NCBI GenBank assembly: GCA_963922455.1
Contig: CAWUIO010000026.1
Span: 1 to 61,966 of the forward strand
Length of the DNA: 61,966 bases
Source: CAWUIO01 sp963922455
GTDB taxonomy: Bacteria; Bacteroidota; Bacteroidia; Cytophagales; Microscillaceae
Reading direction: 5' to 3'
Shown: positions 52,001 through 60,314 of the stretch, piece by piece
Position numbering within the stretch: the first letter of the stretch is position 1
Layout of the letters: each line of letters begins with the position of its first letter
Notes under the pieces: generated by a model
Databases searched by the model: none
The model's input: only the letters and a program-made list of their open reading frames with translations
What the model was told of the DNA's origin: nothing
Translations under genes and position numbers: made by a program

Positions 52001-52281
52001 GGCTGGTAGGTGGTTCCGGCATTTTGGGTTTTCCAAACTCCCCCCGAGGCCGTTGCTACGTAATATTCTTTGGGCCGTTCAGGATTGACGGCAAAGTCGG
52101 CAATGCGTCCAGAAGTAATGGCCGGACCGACTGAGCGAAACTTGAGGCCACTCAATGAGAGCTTATTAGACTCTGTCTGGGTGGTATTTTTTTTCTTTTG
52201 GGCTTGGGCAGCGGGAAGACTGAGGAAAAATAGGCTCAAGAAAATCCCGTATGCCACCCAGCTCTTGGTAAAATGGTTCAT
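49003..52281 (-). CDS. VPS10/sortilin-like beta-propeller protein (paralogue 2)
   Basis: A 1092-residue secreted protein with a signal peptide ending PAAQAQ. It carries about ten Asp boxes (for example SSDGGSSW, STDGGKTW, TVDGGKTW, SFDGAATW, TEDGGQSW, SSDKGRTW) like paralogue 1. It differs in a charged segment (DARRAREKETTDDPYPSYED, then LKAEREEE) before the helical C-terminal region. Paralogue 1 lies ~25 kb away. Glycan- or peptide-binding is likely. Confidence 0.85.
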   Translation of the reverse strand: MNHFTKSWVAYGIFLSLFFLSLPAAQAQKKKNTTQTESNKLSLSGLKFRSVGPAITSGRIADFAVNPERPKEYYVATASGGVWKTQNAGTTYQPIFDSQGSYSIGCISLDPNNSQVVWVGTGENNNQRSVAYGDGVYMSSDGGSSWKHMGLKNSEHIGKILIHPENSNVIYVAAIGPLWSSGGDRGLYQSTDGGKTWNAILTIDEHTGIDDVIIDPRDPQVMYASAYQRRRHVFTYLGGGPGSGLYKTVDGGKTWNKINKGLPSVDKGRMGIALSPANPEILYAIVEAAQGKGGFFKSTNRGASWQKQSGYSSSGNYYQELVADPADPHKVYSMNTWMQVTTNGGKSFKNVGEDFKHVDNHCLWINPQDTEHLLAGCDGGIYESFDGAATWQFKANLPITQFYKVALDNSEPFYYIYGGTQDNFSMGGPSRTNSGNGIANSEWFMTHGGDGFESAVDPENPNIVYAQSQYGVLVRYDKLSGEELGIQPQPRKDENAYRWNWDAPLEVSVHKPGRIFFAANKLFRSDDRGNSWEVISDDLSAQINRNQLKVMDRIWSTDAVAKNGSTSPYGTIVAFSESPKNENLLYVGTDDGLIQVTEDGGQSWRKVEKIPGVPTRTYVNEVLASKHDENVVYAAFNHHKYGDFKPYIFKSSDKGRTWVRISGNLPERGSVYALEEDTEDPQLLFAGTEFGFFFSNTAGNQWTQLKAGLPTIAVRDIALHTRENDIVLGTFGRGFYVLDDYTSLRQVNKVKNQAAALFAVRDAYTFEKRYPLGLPGKAFQGDDYYLGDNLGPEAIFTYYLKDKIQTKRDARRAREKETTDDPYPSYEDLKAEREEEAPYLLFTIKNAQGEVVRKLTKKPGTGVQRIHWDLRLPSTDPIDLSKPSFYNPFGGSEEGSLAPPGEYSVSMAKSVDGVITSLSDPVSFRIKDIKNTVLPAADRQALAKFQKDVNEFSRQVQAAQRIMGEVRQEMRHIKEAITRSPVEQEVLSQAAKKVQEKMNEIQLGLNGDRVARQLDMDKPMSVSNRLGMLRYEMFYSTSGPTQTHQTSLKIAQEKFGPIQIALRQLIQNDLKQLQDKLEDAGAPYTPNRVIEP

Positions 52282-52430
52282 GGGCAGTACAATTCGTGCG
52301 TTTGGAGAATACTCTACATAAGATGAAAACTCAAAATACTACAAATTTTAGAATATTTTGAATTACAAAGTGAGCTAAGTGCTTGAGAGGATAGTTTATT
52401 TAAAATTTTCCCGGGAGCCACCCCCTTCAT

Positions 52431-52560
52431 GGCTGAGGGATTGAACGGCATGTTTGAGCTCGCCGCTGGCTGTGGGCAGGCCAGCGAGTAGTGAAAGCCC
52501 GACCCCGGCGGCAATTCATGGAAATTTGTAAACTCCATTTACTTCGCCGGGGGCAGCCCC
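52431..52560 (+). repeat. Dispersed intergenic repeat, copy 16
   Basis: Forward full copy with arms CCCCGGCG/CGCCGGGG and end GGGGCAGCCCC; first-hairpin subtype CTCGCCGCTGGC...GCCAGCGAG. It ends 23 bp past the stop of the SGNH gene. Confidence 0.92.
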
Positions 52561-52583
52561 TTACTCTATCTTTGGGACTACTA

Positions 52584-55500
52584 TTAAGGAATTAAAATTT
52601 TACGACTAAGGGAATAATCGGCATTTTTGAGCCGTACATAATAGATGCCACGTGGCAAGGCACGCAAGCAAATCTCTAAACGTCCTTCATTTGGAAGTAT
52701 GGGGCCTGAAGTCATGGCCTGCCCCTGAGCATTTAAGATCTGTACTTCCCAGGTAGGAATAGCCGATGGGGGCAGGTCTATATAAAGCCAATCTTGGCTA
52801 GGATTGGGATATATGCGAAGATCTGGCAAAACAGGTACTTCTTCGGTAGCGGTTACGAGATCAAAGGATCGGAAATTTTCTATAAAGTCAAAGGGGCCAA
52901 TATGCAAACTGGGGGCATTTATCAGGATAGGCGCTTCGTCTGGCCCAAGAATGTAGGCCATATTGTCTATGGGTGTCCCCTTGGCAAGTTCCGGTTTCGT
53001 TTTTACACAAAAGGAGATCAGCAATTTCTGCATATCTGCAGGTAGATCTGGGTTGTTTTCCAGGGTATCGAAGGTCCAGCGGAATACTTGGGGCTTGGTA
53101 CCGTAACTAGTTAACATGTAAGGATGGCTTGCGGCCATCATACGGAAAGTACCACCATCTAATTGCTCGGGCAGGGTATCCAAAATACTAAAAGGAGGGT
53201 TCAGGTTTTCGGGGAGCTTGAACTCCAAGGTGTATTCGAGGTTTGTACCGACTTCAATTATCCGTTCAGGCCCAAAACCTAGGGGAGAAATTTGAAATTG
53301 AGCCTCAGCCGGGGAGCTTAGGAGTAATTGCCAGTCTAAATCATAGGTTTCGGCCGCGTCAAAAGTTGGGTATTGAGGAGCGTAGCCTTTACTGGCTTGG
53401 CTGAGATCATGGGCGCAACCTTCAATGGTGATACTCTTTTTTTCGTCCAAGGAATTGCTGGGAATAGGGTCCCACTCTAAGCGGATACTTTGGCCCCGGG
53501 TTTCGATCTCCAGCTCCAGGAGTTCTCCTGCTTTTAAAACAAAGTCTTGACGGGCAATATATTCTAAATCTCCAAATACCTTCAATTGCTCTATATCTCT
53601 CATAGGTTTAGAGCTTATGTTCGTGATGGTAAAGCGTACCCGATCGCCCAAGCAGATACCTTTGGCCGTAATCTCCGTAGCATCCTCCATAGGTCTTAGA
53701 TTTGAGCAATCGTATCGGGGAAATGCCTCAGCTTGTATACTTTGAGCAAGCCCCTGAATATCGGCAAGACAGGAAACACTATCGGTGATTAGGATATTCG
53801 TTTGGCTTCCTGCTTCTAAATCGCCCAATCGGTAGATCAAATTTTTGGCGCTTTGGTCATCCCAAGTAGGAAAGGAGGATAAGGGGGAAATAAGGGACGG
53901 GTATTCAATATACACCTCCACATCTTCGGCCAGTTGAGTACCTATATTGCGTATTTGTAGCTGACTAAACCCTTTCTGACAGGGTTCTTGTTTGCCCCCA
54001 ATTAATTCTAGGCGGAGCAATGGACAATTGACGGTCTGCAGGGCAAAGTCCTGATTGTAGACTTGATTATCGGCTTTGGGAAATTCCAAGGGAGCAGGAG
54101 AGCAAAAAAGCTGCTCTGTGGCGTGAATACTCGCGTAGGGGGGCTCTACGTGTAGGCTGAAGGTTCCGGTGGTATCCAAAAAAATCGTATATTCTCCCTG
54201 GAGGTTGGTAAAGCCATGCCAATCTCCTGGCTGGGCAGTCACCTTCCAGCCTTCCAAAGGAATGTCTTCTTGATCAAGGCTACAATTCTTCTCTATATCA
54301 TGAAATACCTTGCCTTGGATCACTTGGGGACTAAATTGAATATACTCTCCATCGTGCAAAATATCTGAGATAATTAATTCATTTCGGCTATACAGAGCTA
54401 TATTATCCCGTACGTGTTGCTTACGAGATTCCGATTTCATCAAGTCTTCTTTTTCTTGCCAGGTCATCAGGTTGGGAGAGGGGTAGACTTTCACTTTATG
54501 CAGACCATAGCTTGGTAGGGTGTAGCTGATGAAACGTTGCGTGTAACCCGTTCGGCCTTCGAAGGCTTTCCATTCGGTCTTTTCACCGTCAAACTCGATC
54601 ATGTACCTGCCGGTGGAGGGGCCTGCGATATAGGATAAACCGATGCGTTCTCCAATAAATTCGAAAGTGTAAAACTGGGTGGAGTCTTCGGCAATAAGCA
54701 GAGAATCTAAACTTGGCAAAAATCGGTTTAAACCCGTAAAATCTCCCTCCTCCTGGTAAATTTCCATGCCGTGGTTACTATGCTGGTAGGGTTTGGTGGA
54801 GGTATAGCCCTCGTAATTGCCTTCAATTAGAGTAGGTTTGAGGCTGTGTTTAAAAGAAGTGCTATGGCTATCCATCCTCTGGAAAGACCGGGCCAAAACA
54901 TCTTTAAATAGGCTGTGCCCATAGATTGTGGGGTGGACATTGTCAAAGGCAAAAACATACTGGCCTTGACTATTTTGTACTGTATTGAAGCTCGTACCGG
55001 GTTCCGTAAAAATTAAGGTGTCGGTAGCAAGCATTTTAGCCACCTCTACCGCCCAAGTTATTGACGGGACGTGATAATACGCTGCAATGGAATCATGGAT
55101 CGCGGCTGCTCTAAATAATTTTCCCTGCTCGATATCTGGCAGGTCCATGTTCCTAATTGTGTAGGTAAAGCAAATATCGGTGTAGGGGTTGGTATTCCAG
55201 ATCTGACGGATAATCCCTTCCATACTCTTCTCTAAATCATCGCTAAAGACATTTCCATCATTAACCGCAAACTCCACAAAGATAAGATCGAAGACGTCTT
55301 TGCGTAATAAATCTCTGGCTAAACGATGAATACCATAGAGGGAGGTAGTCCCTCCTACCCCTGCATTATAACTGATAATACTATCATTCTTGTAATGCTC
55401 TTCTAACCACTCATTTACCAAGACTCGCCAACCATCGGTTTCGGTGATACTGCCCCCTAAATAACCAATCTTGGTTGGGGCCCCACTCTTAATTTTTTGA

Positions 55501-55616
55501 AAGAAATTTGGCAGGCCATCTCTTTTGTGCAACTCAACTGTGTCTGGTTTAAGCCATTGAGCCTCAAGAGACTGTATACAAAATACGAGTAACAGGGCCG
55601 TAAAGATGTTTCTCAT
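52584..55616 (-). CDS. Large secreted SGNH/GDSL hydrolase with T9SS sorting domain
   Basis: A 1010-residue protein with a signal peptide ending SLEA-Q. The N-terminal ~280 residues form an SGNH hydrolase: GYLGGSITETDGWR (block I Ser), SYNAGVGGT, VEFAVND and FAFDNVHPTIYGH (block V Asp-His). Middle domains are beta-rich; GKVFHDIEKNCSLDQEDIPL resembles an SdrD-B/Cna-like segment, and a DUF11-like region follows. The last ~80 residues (LPDLRIYPNPSQDWLYIDLP, LPRGIYYVRLKNADYSLSRK) are a type A T9SS sorting signal, so it is exported across the outer membrane. An acetyl-polysaccharide or lipid ester target is likely. Confidence 0.9.
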   Translation of the reverse strand: MRNIFTALLLVFCIQSLEAQWLKPDTVELHKRDGLPNFFQKIKSGAPTKIGYLGGSITETDGWRVLVNEWLEEHYKNDSIISYNAGVGGTTSLYGIHRLARDLLRKDVFDLIFVEFAVNDGNVFSDDLEKSMEGIIRQIWNTNPYTDICFTYTIRNMDLPDIEQGKLFRAAAIHDSIAAYYHVPSITWAVEVAKMLATDTLIFTEPGTSFNTVQNSQGQYVFAFDNVHPTIYGHSLFKDVLARSFQRMDSHSTSFKHSLKPTLIEGNYEGYTSTKPYQHSNHGMEIYQEEGDFTGLNRFLPSLDSLLIAEDSTQFYTFEFIGERIGLSYIAGPSTGRYMIEFDGEKTEWKAFEGRTGYTQRFISYTLPSYGLHKVKVYPSPNLMTWQEKEDLMKSESRKQHVRDNIALYSRNELIISDILHDGEYIQFSPQVIQGKVFHDIEKNCSLDQEDIPLEGWKVTAQPGDWHGFTNLQGEYTIFLDTTGTFSLHVEPPYASIHATEQLFCSPAPLEFPKADNQVYNQDFALQTVNCPLLRLELIGGKQEPCQKGFSQLQIRNIGTQLAEDVEVYIEYPSLISPLSSFPTWDDQSAKNLIYRLGDLEAGSQTNILITDSVSCLADIQGLAQSIQAEAFPRYDCSNLRPMEDATEITAKGICLGDRVRFTITNISSKPMRDIEQLKVFGDLEYIARQDFVLKAGELLELEIETRGQSIRLEWDPIPSNSLDEKKSITIEGCAHDLSQASKGYAPQYPTFDAAETYDLDWQLLLSSPAEAQFQISPLGFGPERIIEVGTNLEYTLEFKLPENLNPPFSILDTLPEQLDGGTFRMMAASHPYMLTSYGTKPQVFRWTFDTLENNPDLPADMQKLLISFCVKTKPELAKGTPIDNMAYILGPDEAPILINAPSLHIGPFDFIENFRSFDLVTATEEVPVLPDLRIYPNPSQDWLYIDLPPSAIPTWEVQILNAQGQAMTSGPILPNEGRLEICLRALPRGIYYVRLKNADYSLSRKILIP

Positions 55617-56059
55617 GGGTATATAGCTATCATCTATTATATACTATACCCAGAAGGCATAGCAATTTTCAGGGAATTATGCTAAAACTCTATAAGTTTG
55701 CTTGTAGGGGGAGCTATACTGAGAGGACTTAGAGAAGAGCTCCCATAGTTGGTTGATACTTCTAAATAAGTAAAATTTTTACAAAAAAACCATGTTTTCC
55801 TAGGATAATATAATAGTCTTAATTTGACAAACAAGGTCAGGAACTGGATTAAACGTTTTCGTTTGTATCAATTAATGCCATAAATAACGCAAGATCTCAC
55901 TTGCAAATTGTTAAGCGGGGTAGTATGCCCAAATAGGAAACAAGCACACGTTGGTTTCTAGATCCGCCAGGGTCTTCCAGCGCGCTTACACCTAGTTTAA
56001 GACCCAAATCTTAGCATTCAAATGACATATCTAACATTATTTGAGAAGAATAATCTGGT
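55617..56059. other. Gap without a recognisable gene
   Basis: About 440 bp between the SGNH gene and the ankyrin protein terminator. Neither strand gives a convincing coding frame. There is no dispersed repeat copy here. It is AT-rich and likely holds the promoter of the SGNH gene, but no TAnnTTTG is seen. Confidence 0.5.
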
Positions 56060-56098
56060 AAAAAAAAATCGGAGCCCTTTTTGAAAAAGGCTCCGATG
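56060..56098 (-). terminator. Intrinsic terminator of the M56-ankyrin gene
   Basis: On the minus strand CATCGGAGCCTTTTTC and AAAAAGGGCTCCGATT form a long stem followed by eight T. It sits 42 bp past the stop. Confidence 0.9.
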
Positions 56099-56139
56099 AA
56101 CGGCTTAACAAATTATTTTTGACTTGGACTATCTCTTTT

Positions 56140-59100
56140 TTATTGGTCTTTGGCATACTGCTCCAAGAGCTTTATCATTTTCGTATCTTTTCTTCGTCTA
56201 GCGTGATACATGGCATATTGATCGCTTGGAGTGTCCAGATACGGGTCGGCCCCTTTTTCCAGTAAGATCTTGGCTACTTCATAGTTTAGATTTCGTACTG
56301 CTTGAATCAAAGCCGTACCATTGCCTGCCGATATAGCATCTACCTTGGCCCCTTTGTTGAGAAGATACTTCACCAAGCTATTATGACCATTACGGGCCGC
56401 CACTAGAAGAGCTGTACCCTGACCAGGTATATCTTCGTCTATCTTGGCGCCAGCAGCCAGCAATACTTCTACGGTATTTTTGTGGCCGTTGCGGGCGGCC
56501 GTCATCAAGGCAGTCCCTTCCCCAGGTGCATAGTCCTCTATACTAGCCCCTTGGCTCAACAAATATTTGACGATTTCGCTATGCCCGTTACGGGCGGCAA
56601 CACTCAGTGGGGTACCCTCTCCGGGGACTTTAATATTGATATCTGCCCCTTCTTCTACCAACATTTTAACCATGCTAAAATGTCCGTTACGAGAGACAAT
56701 CGTAAGCGGAGAACCTTCCCCTGGGATTATGCTGTTGATTTCGGCACCTCTACCCAGTAGATATTTTACCGTCTCTTTATGTCCATTACGGAAAGCCGCA
56801 GATAAAGCGGTCCCATCCCCAGGAGTTACGGCATTGACATCGGCCCCATTTTCTACGAGAAACTTAACGGTTGCTAGGTTTCCATTGCGGGCAGAAACAG
56901 ATAAAGCAGTTCCTTCTCCTGGGGTCATGGCATCAATATCCGCTCCTTTCTTTAGTAAGACTTTGACCGTCTCGATGTTGCCATTGCGGGCGGCCACCGA
57001 AAGGGCAGTCCCTTCCCCGGGCGTTTTGGCATGGATGTCGGCTCCTTTGGCCAGTAATAATTCAACCGTCTCCGTATGGCCATTCCGGGCCGCCACCGAA
57101 AGAGGGGTTCCTTCCCCGGGAGTCATACTATTGATGTCGGCTCCTTTGGCCAGTAATAATTCAACCGTCTCCGTATGGCCATTCCGGGCCGCCACCGAAA
57201 GAGGGGTTCCTTCCCCAGGAGTCATACTATTGATGTTGGCTCCTTTGGATAATAAATACGCTACGGTTTGGGTATGGCCATTACGAGCGGCAACCGAAAG
57301 GGGAGTACCATCACCTGGGCTTACAAAATCAATATCAGCGCCTTTGGATAATAGAAAATCAACCGCCTCGGTGTGCCCGTTGCGGGAGGCCACCGAAAGA
57401 GGAGTTCCTTCCCCGGGGAAAGGCTTATTAAAATCGGCTCCTTTTTCTACGAGGTATTTAAGGGTTTCGGTATGGCCATTTCGGGCCGCCACCAGAATGG
57501 CCGTCCCTTCTCCTGGGGTGTTTACCTGAATATCGGCTCCTTTGGATACCAGAAATTTTACCGTTTCGGTATGGCCATTCCGGGCCGCCACCAAAACGGG
57601 TGTCCCTTCACCTGGCACATTCACTTGGATGTCTACTCCTCGAGACTGTAGGTAGCGAACCGCTTCCAATTCGCCGTTCCGGGCCGCCACTAAAACCGGG
57701 GTCCCCTCCCCCACCACGTTCTGGTGGATGTCTCCCCCTTGGGATTCTAGAAACTTCAACACCTCTAGGTTACCATAGGCCGCCGCTGCCATGACCGGAG
57801 TAAAGTCGTGTTTGGCCCGATAATTTACATCCGCATTAGATTCCACCAGCAATTGGACAATCTCAAGCTTGCCCAGTTCGGCCGCGGCCACCAAAGGAGT
57901 TCGAGGCAAGGAAGTGTAGTATTTATGATCGCCAACTACGATTTCGCGGTATTCTTTTAAGTTTCCCGTACAATTGGGGTCGGTTGATCCCAATAATTCC
58001 CGAACTTGGTCTACGTTTCCCTTTAAAATGGCTCTGATCAGGGCATTACAGCCTTCATCGGGGACAAAATCGTCTTCTTCATAGGGCTCAGGCAAGGTAC
58101 TGAGGTCTACACCCGGCATGGGGCCTCCTTCTCGCATTTCGGTTTCTTCCGCGTCTGCGAATTCCGCATCGGCTACTTCGGGTTCATCCTTGGAGTCGGT
58201 CAAGGTCCAAAACGATTGGGTGATGGGCTTAAAACTCCAATTCTGCGTGTCTACACTGAGGATAAAGGTGTGGCTCATCAGGGCCAAGACCAATAACATT
58301 AGTACGGAGCCACTTTTTAAGAGGCTGGGTTTCGGATCATATTGGCCAAACAAGCGAAATATGCGCTTGCTAAAGGCCCGGGTATTTCCAGTTAGCGTCA
58401 TAGTTAATTTCAAGTTTTGAGGTTGTTGGAAAATCTGAATCCGGGTAAGGGCTTCTGCGTAGAGCATAGGGTTTTCCCGCAGCTTCAACACCAGGTCGTC
58501 GCAGCAATGCTCCCGCTCTTCGCGAATCTTCCCAGAAATCCACCAAACAGCCGGGTGGTAAAAGAAGAGAACTTCCACCAAGGATTGAAAGAGGTTAACG
58601 AGATAGTCGTGCCGTCTAATGTGGGCCAGCTCATGTAAGAGAACCACTTCCACTTGCTCAGGATTTAGGCCAGAAAAGAGCCCAATTGGTACTAAAATGA
58701 CCGGTTTGATGACGTAAAATGTAACCGGTTCGGCCACTTTTTCAGAGATCAAAAGGCTCACCTCACGGAAAATCCCCATTTGCATTTTGAGTTGCTTAAA
58801 ACGGTTTTGCCAGGCTTCCTCAACCGGGCTCACCCCTTGCGTCCGTAACAAATGCAACTGCCGCCAACCCAAAAGCATAGAAATAGAAAGCACCCATACC
58901 CCGACATACCAAGCCAGAGCCAAAAGAGGCAGATAAGGTTCCATACGGAGCAACATCGCTTCTATCCGGTCTCCCAAGCTCGTGCCCCTTTGGTAAGTAG
59001 CCTGAGGGCCATCATAGCTGCCTTCTTCCCTAAGGATGAGACGTCCTTCCCCTTCCTGTATAGGCTCCCCGACTGCTGATATCGTATCTGCAGTATATGC

Positions 59101-59346
59101 AGAAGACTGAGCCAGAAACTGGGAATGTTGCCATTGATACTGAAAAGTACGGAAAGACCAGATCAGGGAAAATAAGAGCCCCATCAACAATAAAGCATAC
59201 CTTAAGGAAGCTTGTTTTCGGGGAATTAGGTACAAGGCAAAGCGTAGGCCCATGGCCAATAGGGCAATTTGCCAAGCGCTGTGCAAGAGCGTCCAACCTA
59301 GGGCTTCCCCATAGGGTACAAATTGAGTCCAGGCTATACTATTCAT
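56140..59346 (-). CDS. M56 (BlaR1/MecR1-type) membrane metalloprotease fused to a ~17-unit ankyrin domain
   Basis: A 1068-residue protein. The first ~365 residues are an M56 protease with TM helices and LLHELAHIRRHDY (HExxH, about 237-249) followed by REEREHCCDD. The last TM (LKSGSVLMLLVLALMSHTFI, about 343-362) is followed by an acidic linker, then tandem 33-residue ankyrin repeats from ~430 to the end: about 14 tight units with the core PGEGTPLSVAARNGHTETV, LLSKGADIN, plus degenerate units at both ends. By BlaR1 topology the solenoid would be extracytoplasmic. I start at the ATG at 59346, which overlaps the blaI stop by 8 bp. Confidence 0.9.
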   Translation of the reverse strand: MNSIAWTQFVPYGEALGWTLLHSAWQIALLAMGLRFALYLIPRKQASLRYALLLMGLLFSLIWSFRTFQYQWQHSQFLAQSSAYTADTISAVGEPIQEGEGRLILREEGSYDGPQATYQRGTSLGDRIEAMLLRMEPYLPLLALAWYVGVWVLSISMLLGWRQLHLLRTQGVSPVEEAWQNRFKQLKMQMGIFREVSLLISEKVAEPVTFYVIKPVILVPIGLFSGLNPEQVEVVLLHELAHIRRHDYLVNLFQSLVEVLFFYHPAVWWISGKIREEREHCCDDLVLKLRENPMLYAEALTRIQIFQQPQNLKLTMTLTGNTRAFSKRIFRLFGQYDPKPSLLKSGSVLMLLVLALMSHTFILSVDTQNWSFKPITQSFWTLTDSKDEPEVADAEFADAEETEMREGGPMPGVDLSTLPEPYEEDDFVPDEGCNALIRAILKGNVDQVRELLGSTDPNCTGNLKEYREIVVGDHKYYTSLPRTPLVAAAELGKLEIVQLLVESNADVNYRAKHDFTPVMAAAAYGNLEVLKFLESQGGDIHQNVVGEGTPVLVAARNGELEAVRYLQSRGVDIQVNVPGEGTPVLVAARNGHTETVKFLVSKGADIQVNTPGEGTAILVAARNGHTETLKYLVEKGADFNKPFPGEGTPLSVASRNGHTEAVDFLLSKGADIDFVSPGDGTPLSVAARNGHTQTVAYLLSKGANINSMTPGEGTPLSVAARNGHTETVELLLAKGADINSMTPGEGTPLSVAARNGHTETVELLLAKGADIHAKTPGEGTALSVAARNGNIETVKVLLKKGADIDAMTPGEGTALSVSARNGNLATVKFLVENGADVNAVTPGDGTALSAAFRNGHKETVKYLLGRGAEINSIIPGEGSPLTIVSRNGHFSMVKMLVEEGADINIKVPGEGTPLSVAARNGHSEIVKYLLSQGASIEDYAPGEGTALMTAARNGHKNTVEVLLAAGAKIDEDIPGQGTALLVAARNGHNSLVKYLLNKGAKVDAISAGNGTALIQAVRNLNYEVAKILLEKGADPYLDTPSDQYAMYHARRRKDTKMIKLLEQYAKDQ

Positions 59347-59737
59347 CGCTTTCTTTCTTTTTAGCTTCCAACCATTGTTGAATTTCATTTAATTCATCCG
59401 AAGAAACTTTCTTCTTCCCCAGGGCGTGCATAATCATTTTCTTAGCTGAGCCTTGAAAAACGCTGTTCAAAAGCCGCTGCGATAGACTTTGCTGTACCTC
59501 TGTCTCCTGAGGCACCGCCCGGTAGTAATGGGTCTTTCCTTCCTTGGTACGCACAAGTAAGTCCTTTTTGGTCATGCGTTGAAAATACGTGAGCACGGTC
59601 GTGTAGCTCAAGGGCTTTTCCCGGCCTTCTTGCATCTTTTCAAAGACCATTCGTACCGTAGTGGGCTGATGCTCCCACAAAATTTGTAAGATTTCCAGTT
59701 CCATTTCGGAGGGTTGGTACCCCTTTGTTTCTTCCAT
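59339..59737 (-). CDS. BlaI/MecI-family transcriptional repressor (2)
   Basis: A 132-residue winged-helix repressor (MEETKGYQPSEMELEILQIL). It has the family features VLTYFQRMTKKDLLVRTKEG, GKTHYYRAVPQE and a C-terminal helix around QRLLNSVFQGSAKKMIMHAL. The gene overlaps the M56-ankyrin start by 8 bp, so the two are translationally coupled, as in BlaI/BlaR1. I chose the ATG at 59737; the longer frame from 59776 adds 13 atypical residues. Two BlaI-type palindromes lie upstream. Confidence 0.93.
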   Translation of the reverse strand: MEETKGYQPSEMELEILQILWEHQPTTVRMVFEKMQEGREKPLSYTTVLTYFQRMTKKDLLVRTKEGKTHYYRAVPQETEVQQSLSQRLLNSVFQGSAKKMIMHALGKKKVSSDELNEIQQWLEAKKKESDE

Positions 59738-59849
59738 GATTACATGCTTTGGTTTAGAGACACACGGTGTTTTCACCGCTCATCCTCACTTCTTTTACTC
59801 GACTATTGGCTAATAAATAGGAATATGATCATAACCTGTACGCAATATA

Positions 59850-59895
59850 TACTACACCAGTAGTAGATCCAAATAAATCTACTACAAATGTCGTA
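59850..59895 (-). promoter_or_regulatory. Two BlaI/MecI-type operators
   Basis: TACTACACCAGTAGTA (59850-59865) is a perfect TACTAC/GTAGTA palindrome; TACTACAAATGTCGTA (59880-59895) is a near-perfect second copy, 30 bp away (about three helical turns). They start 112 bp upstream of the blaI ATG and match the TACnACA...TGTnGTA pattern of family operators. Confidence 0.75.
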
Positions 59896-60008
59896 ATTGA
59901 GTTCGTTTTTTTAAGGAATGTCTTGTTTAGGCACTCTAGGATGATTTTAATGCAGGAATTGAGCCTTGAGAGATAAGTAGAGCATCAGGCAGTATGGGAT
60001 ATGTTTTT

Positions 60009-60139
60009 GGGGCTTGCCCGCGCTTCGTACATGGAACCCATGACCCCATGCGTAGCTGCGCGGGCCGGGCTTTCGCTACTCGCTGCCTTTCCCCGCGAGG
60101 GCCGACACGAGCTCAAACAAGCCGCTCTATCCCTAAGCC
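60009..60139 (-). repeat. Dispersed intergenic repeat, copy 17
   Basis: Reverse full copy with the longest stem, CCCGCGC/GCGCGGG plus extra pairing G-C at the outside (GGCCCGCGC with GCGCGGGCAAG). The rest of the gap to 60315 shows no gene. Confidence 0.92.
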
Positions 60140-60314
60140 AAAGAAGAAAGGGCATAGCTGGTTGTGAAGGCACAAACTAGGTTAGGAAGTTTTTTTGATA
60201 TTCCTAGGAATCTCATAGCAGGCACTTTGCCCAAACCACGGGTAGGCGATACGGTACTTACATTCCAAAAATACCCCGGTAAATTACTTGACCGAGCTTC
60301 CTAGTGCCCAAATC

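Noticed and set aside
56567..57529. 320-codon ORF on the plus strand inside the ankyrin gene
   Set aside because: It is the antisense reflection of the 99-bp repeats; its own repetition follows the ankyrin units.
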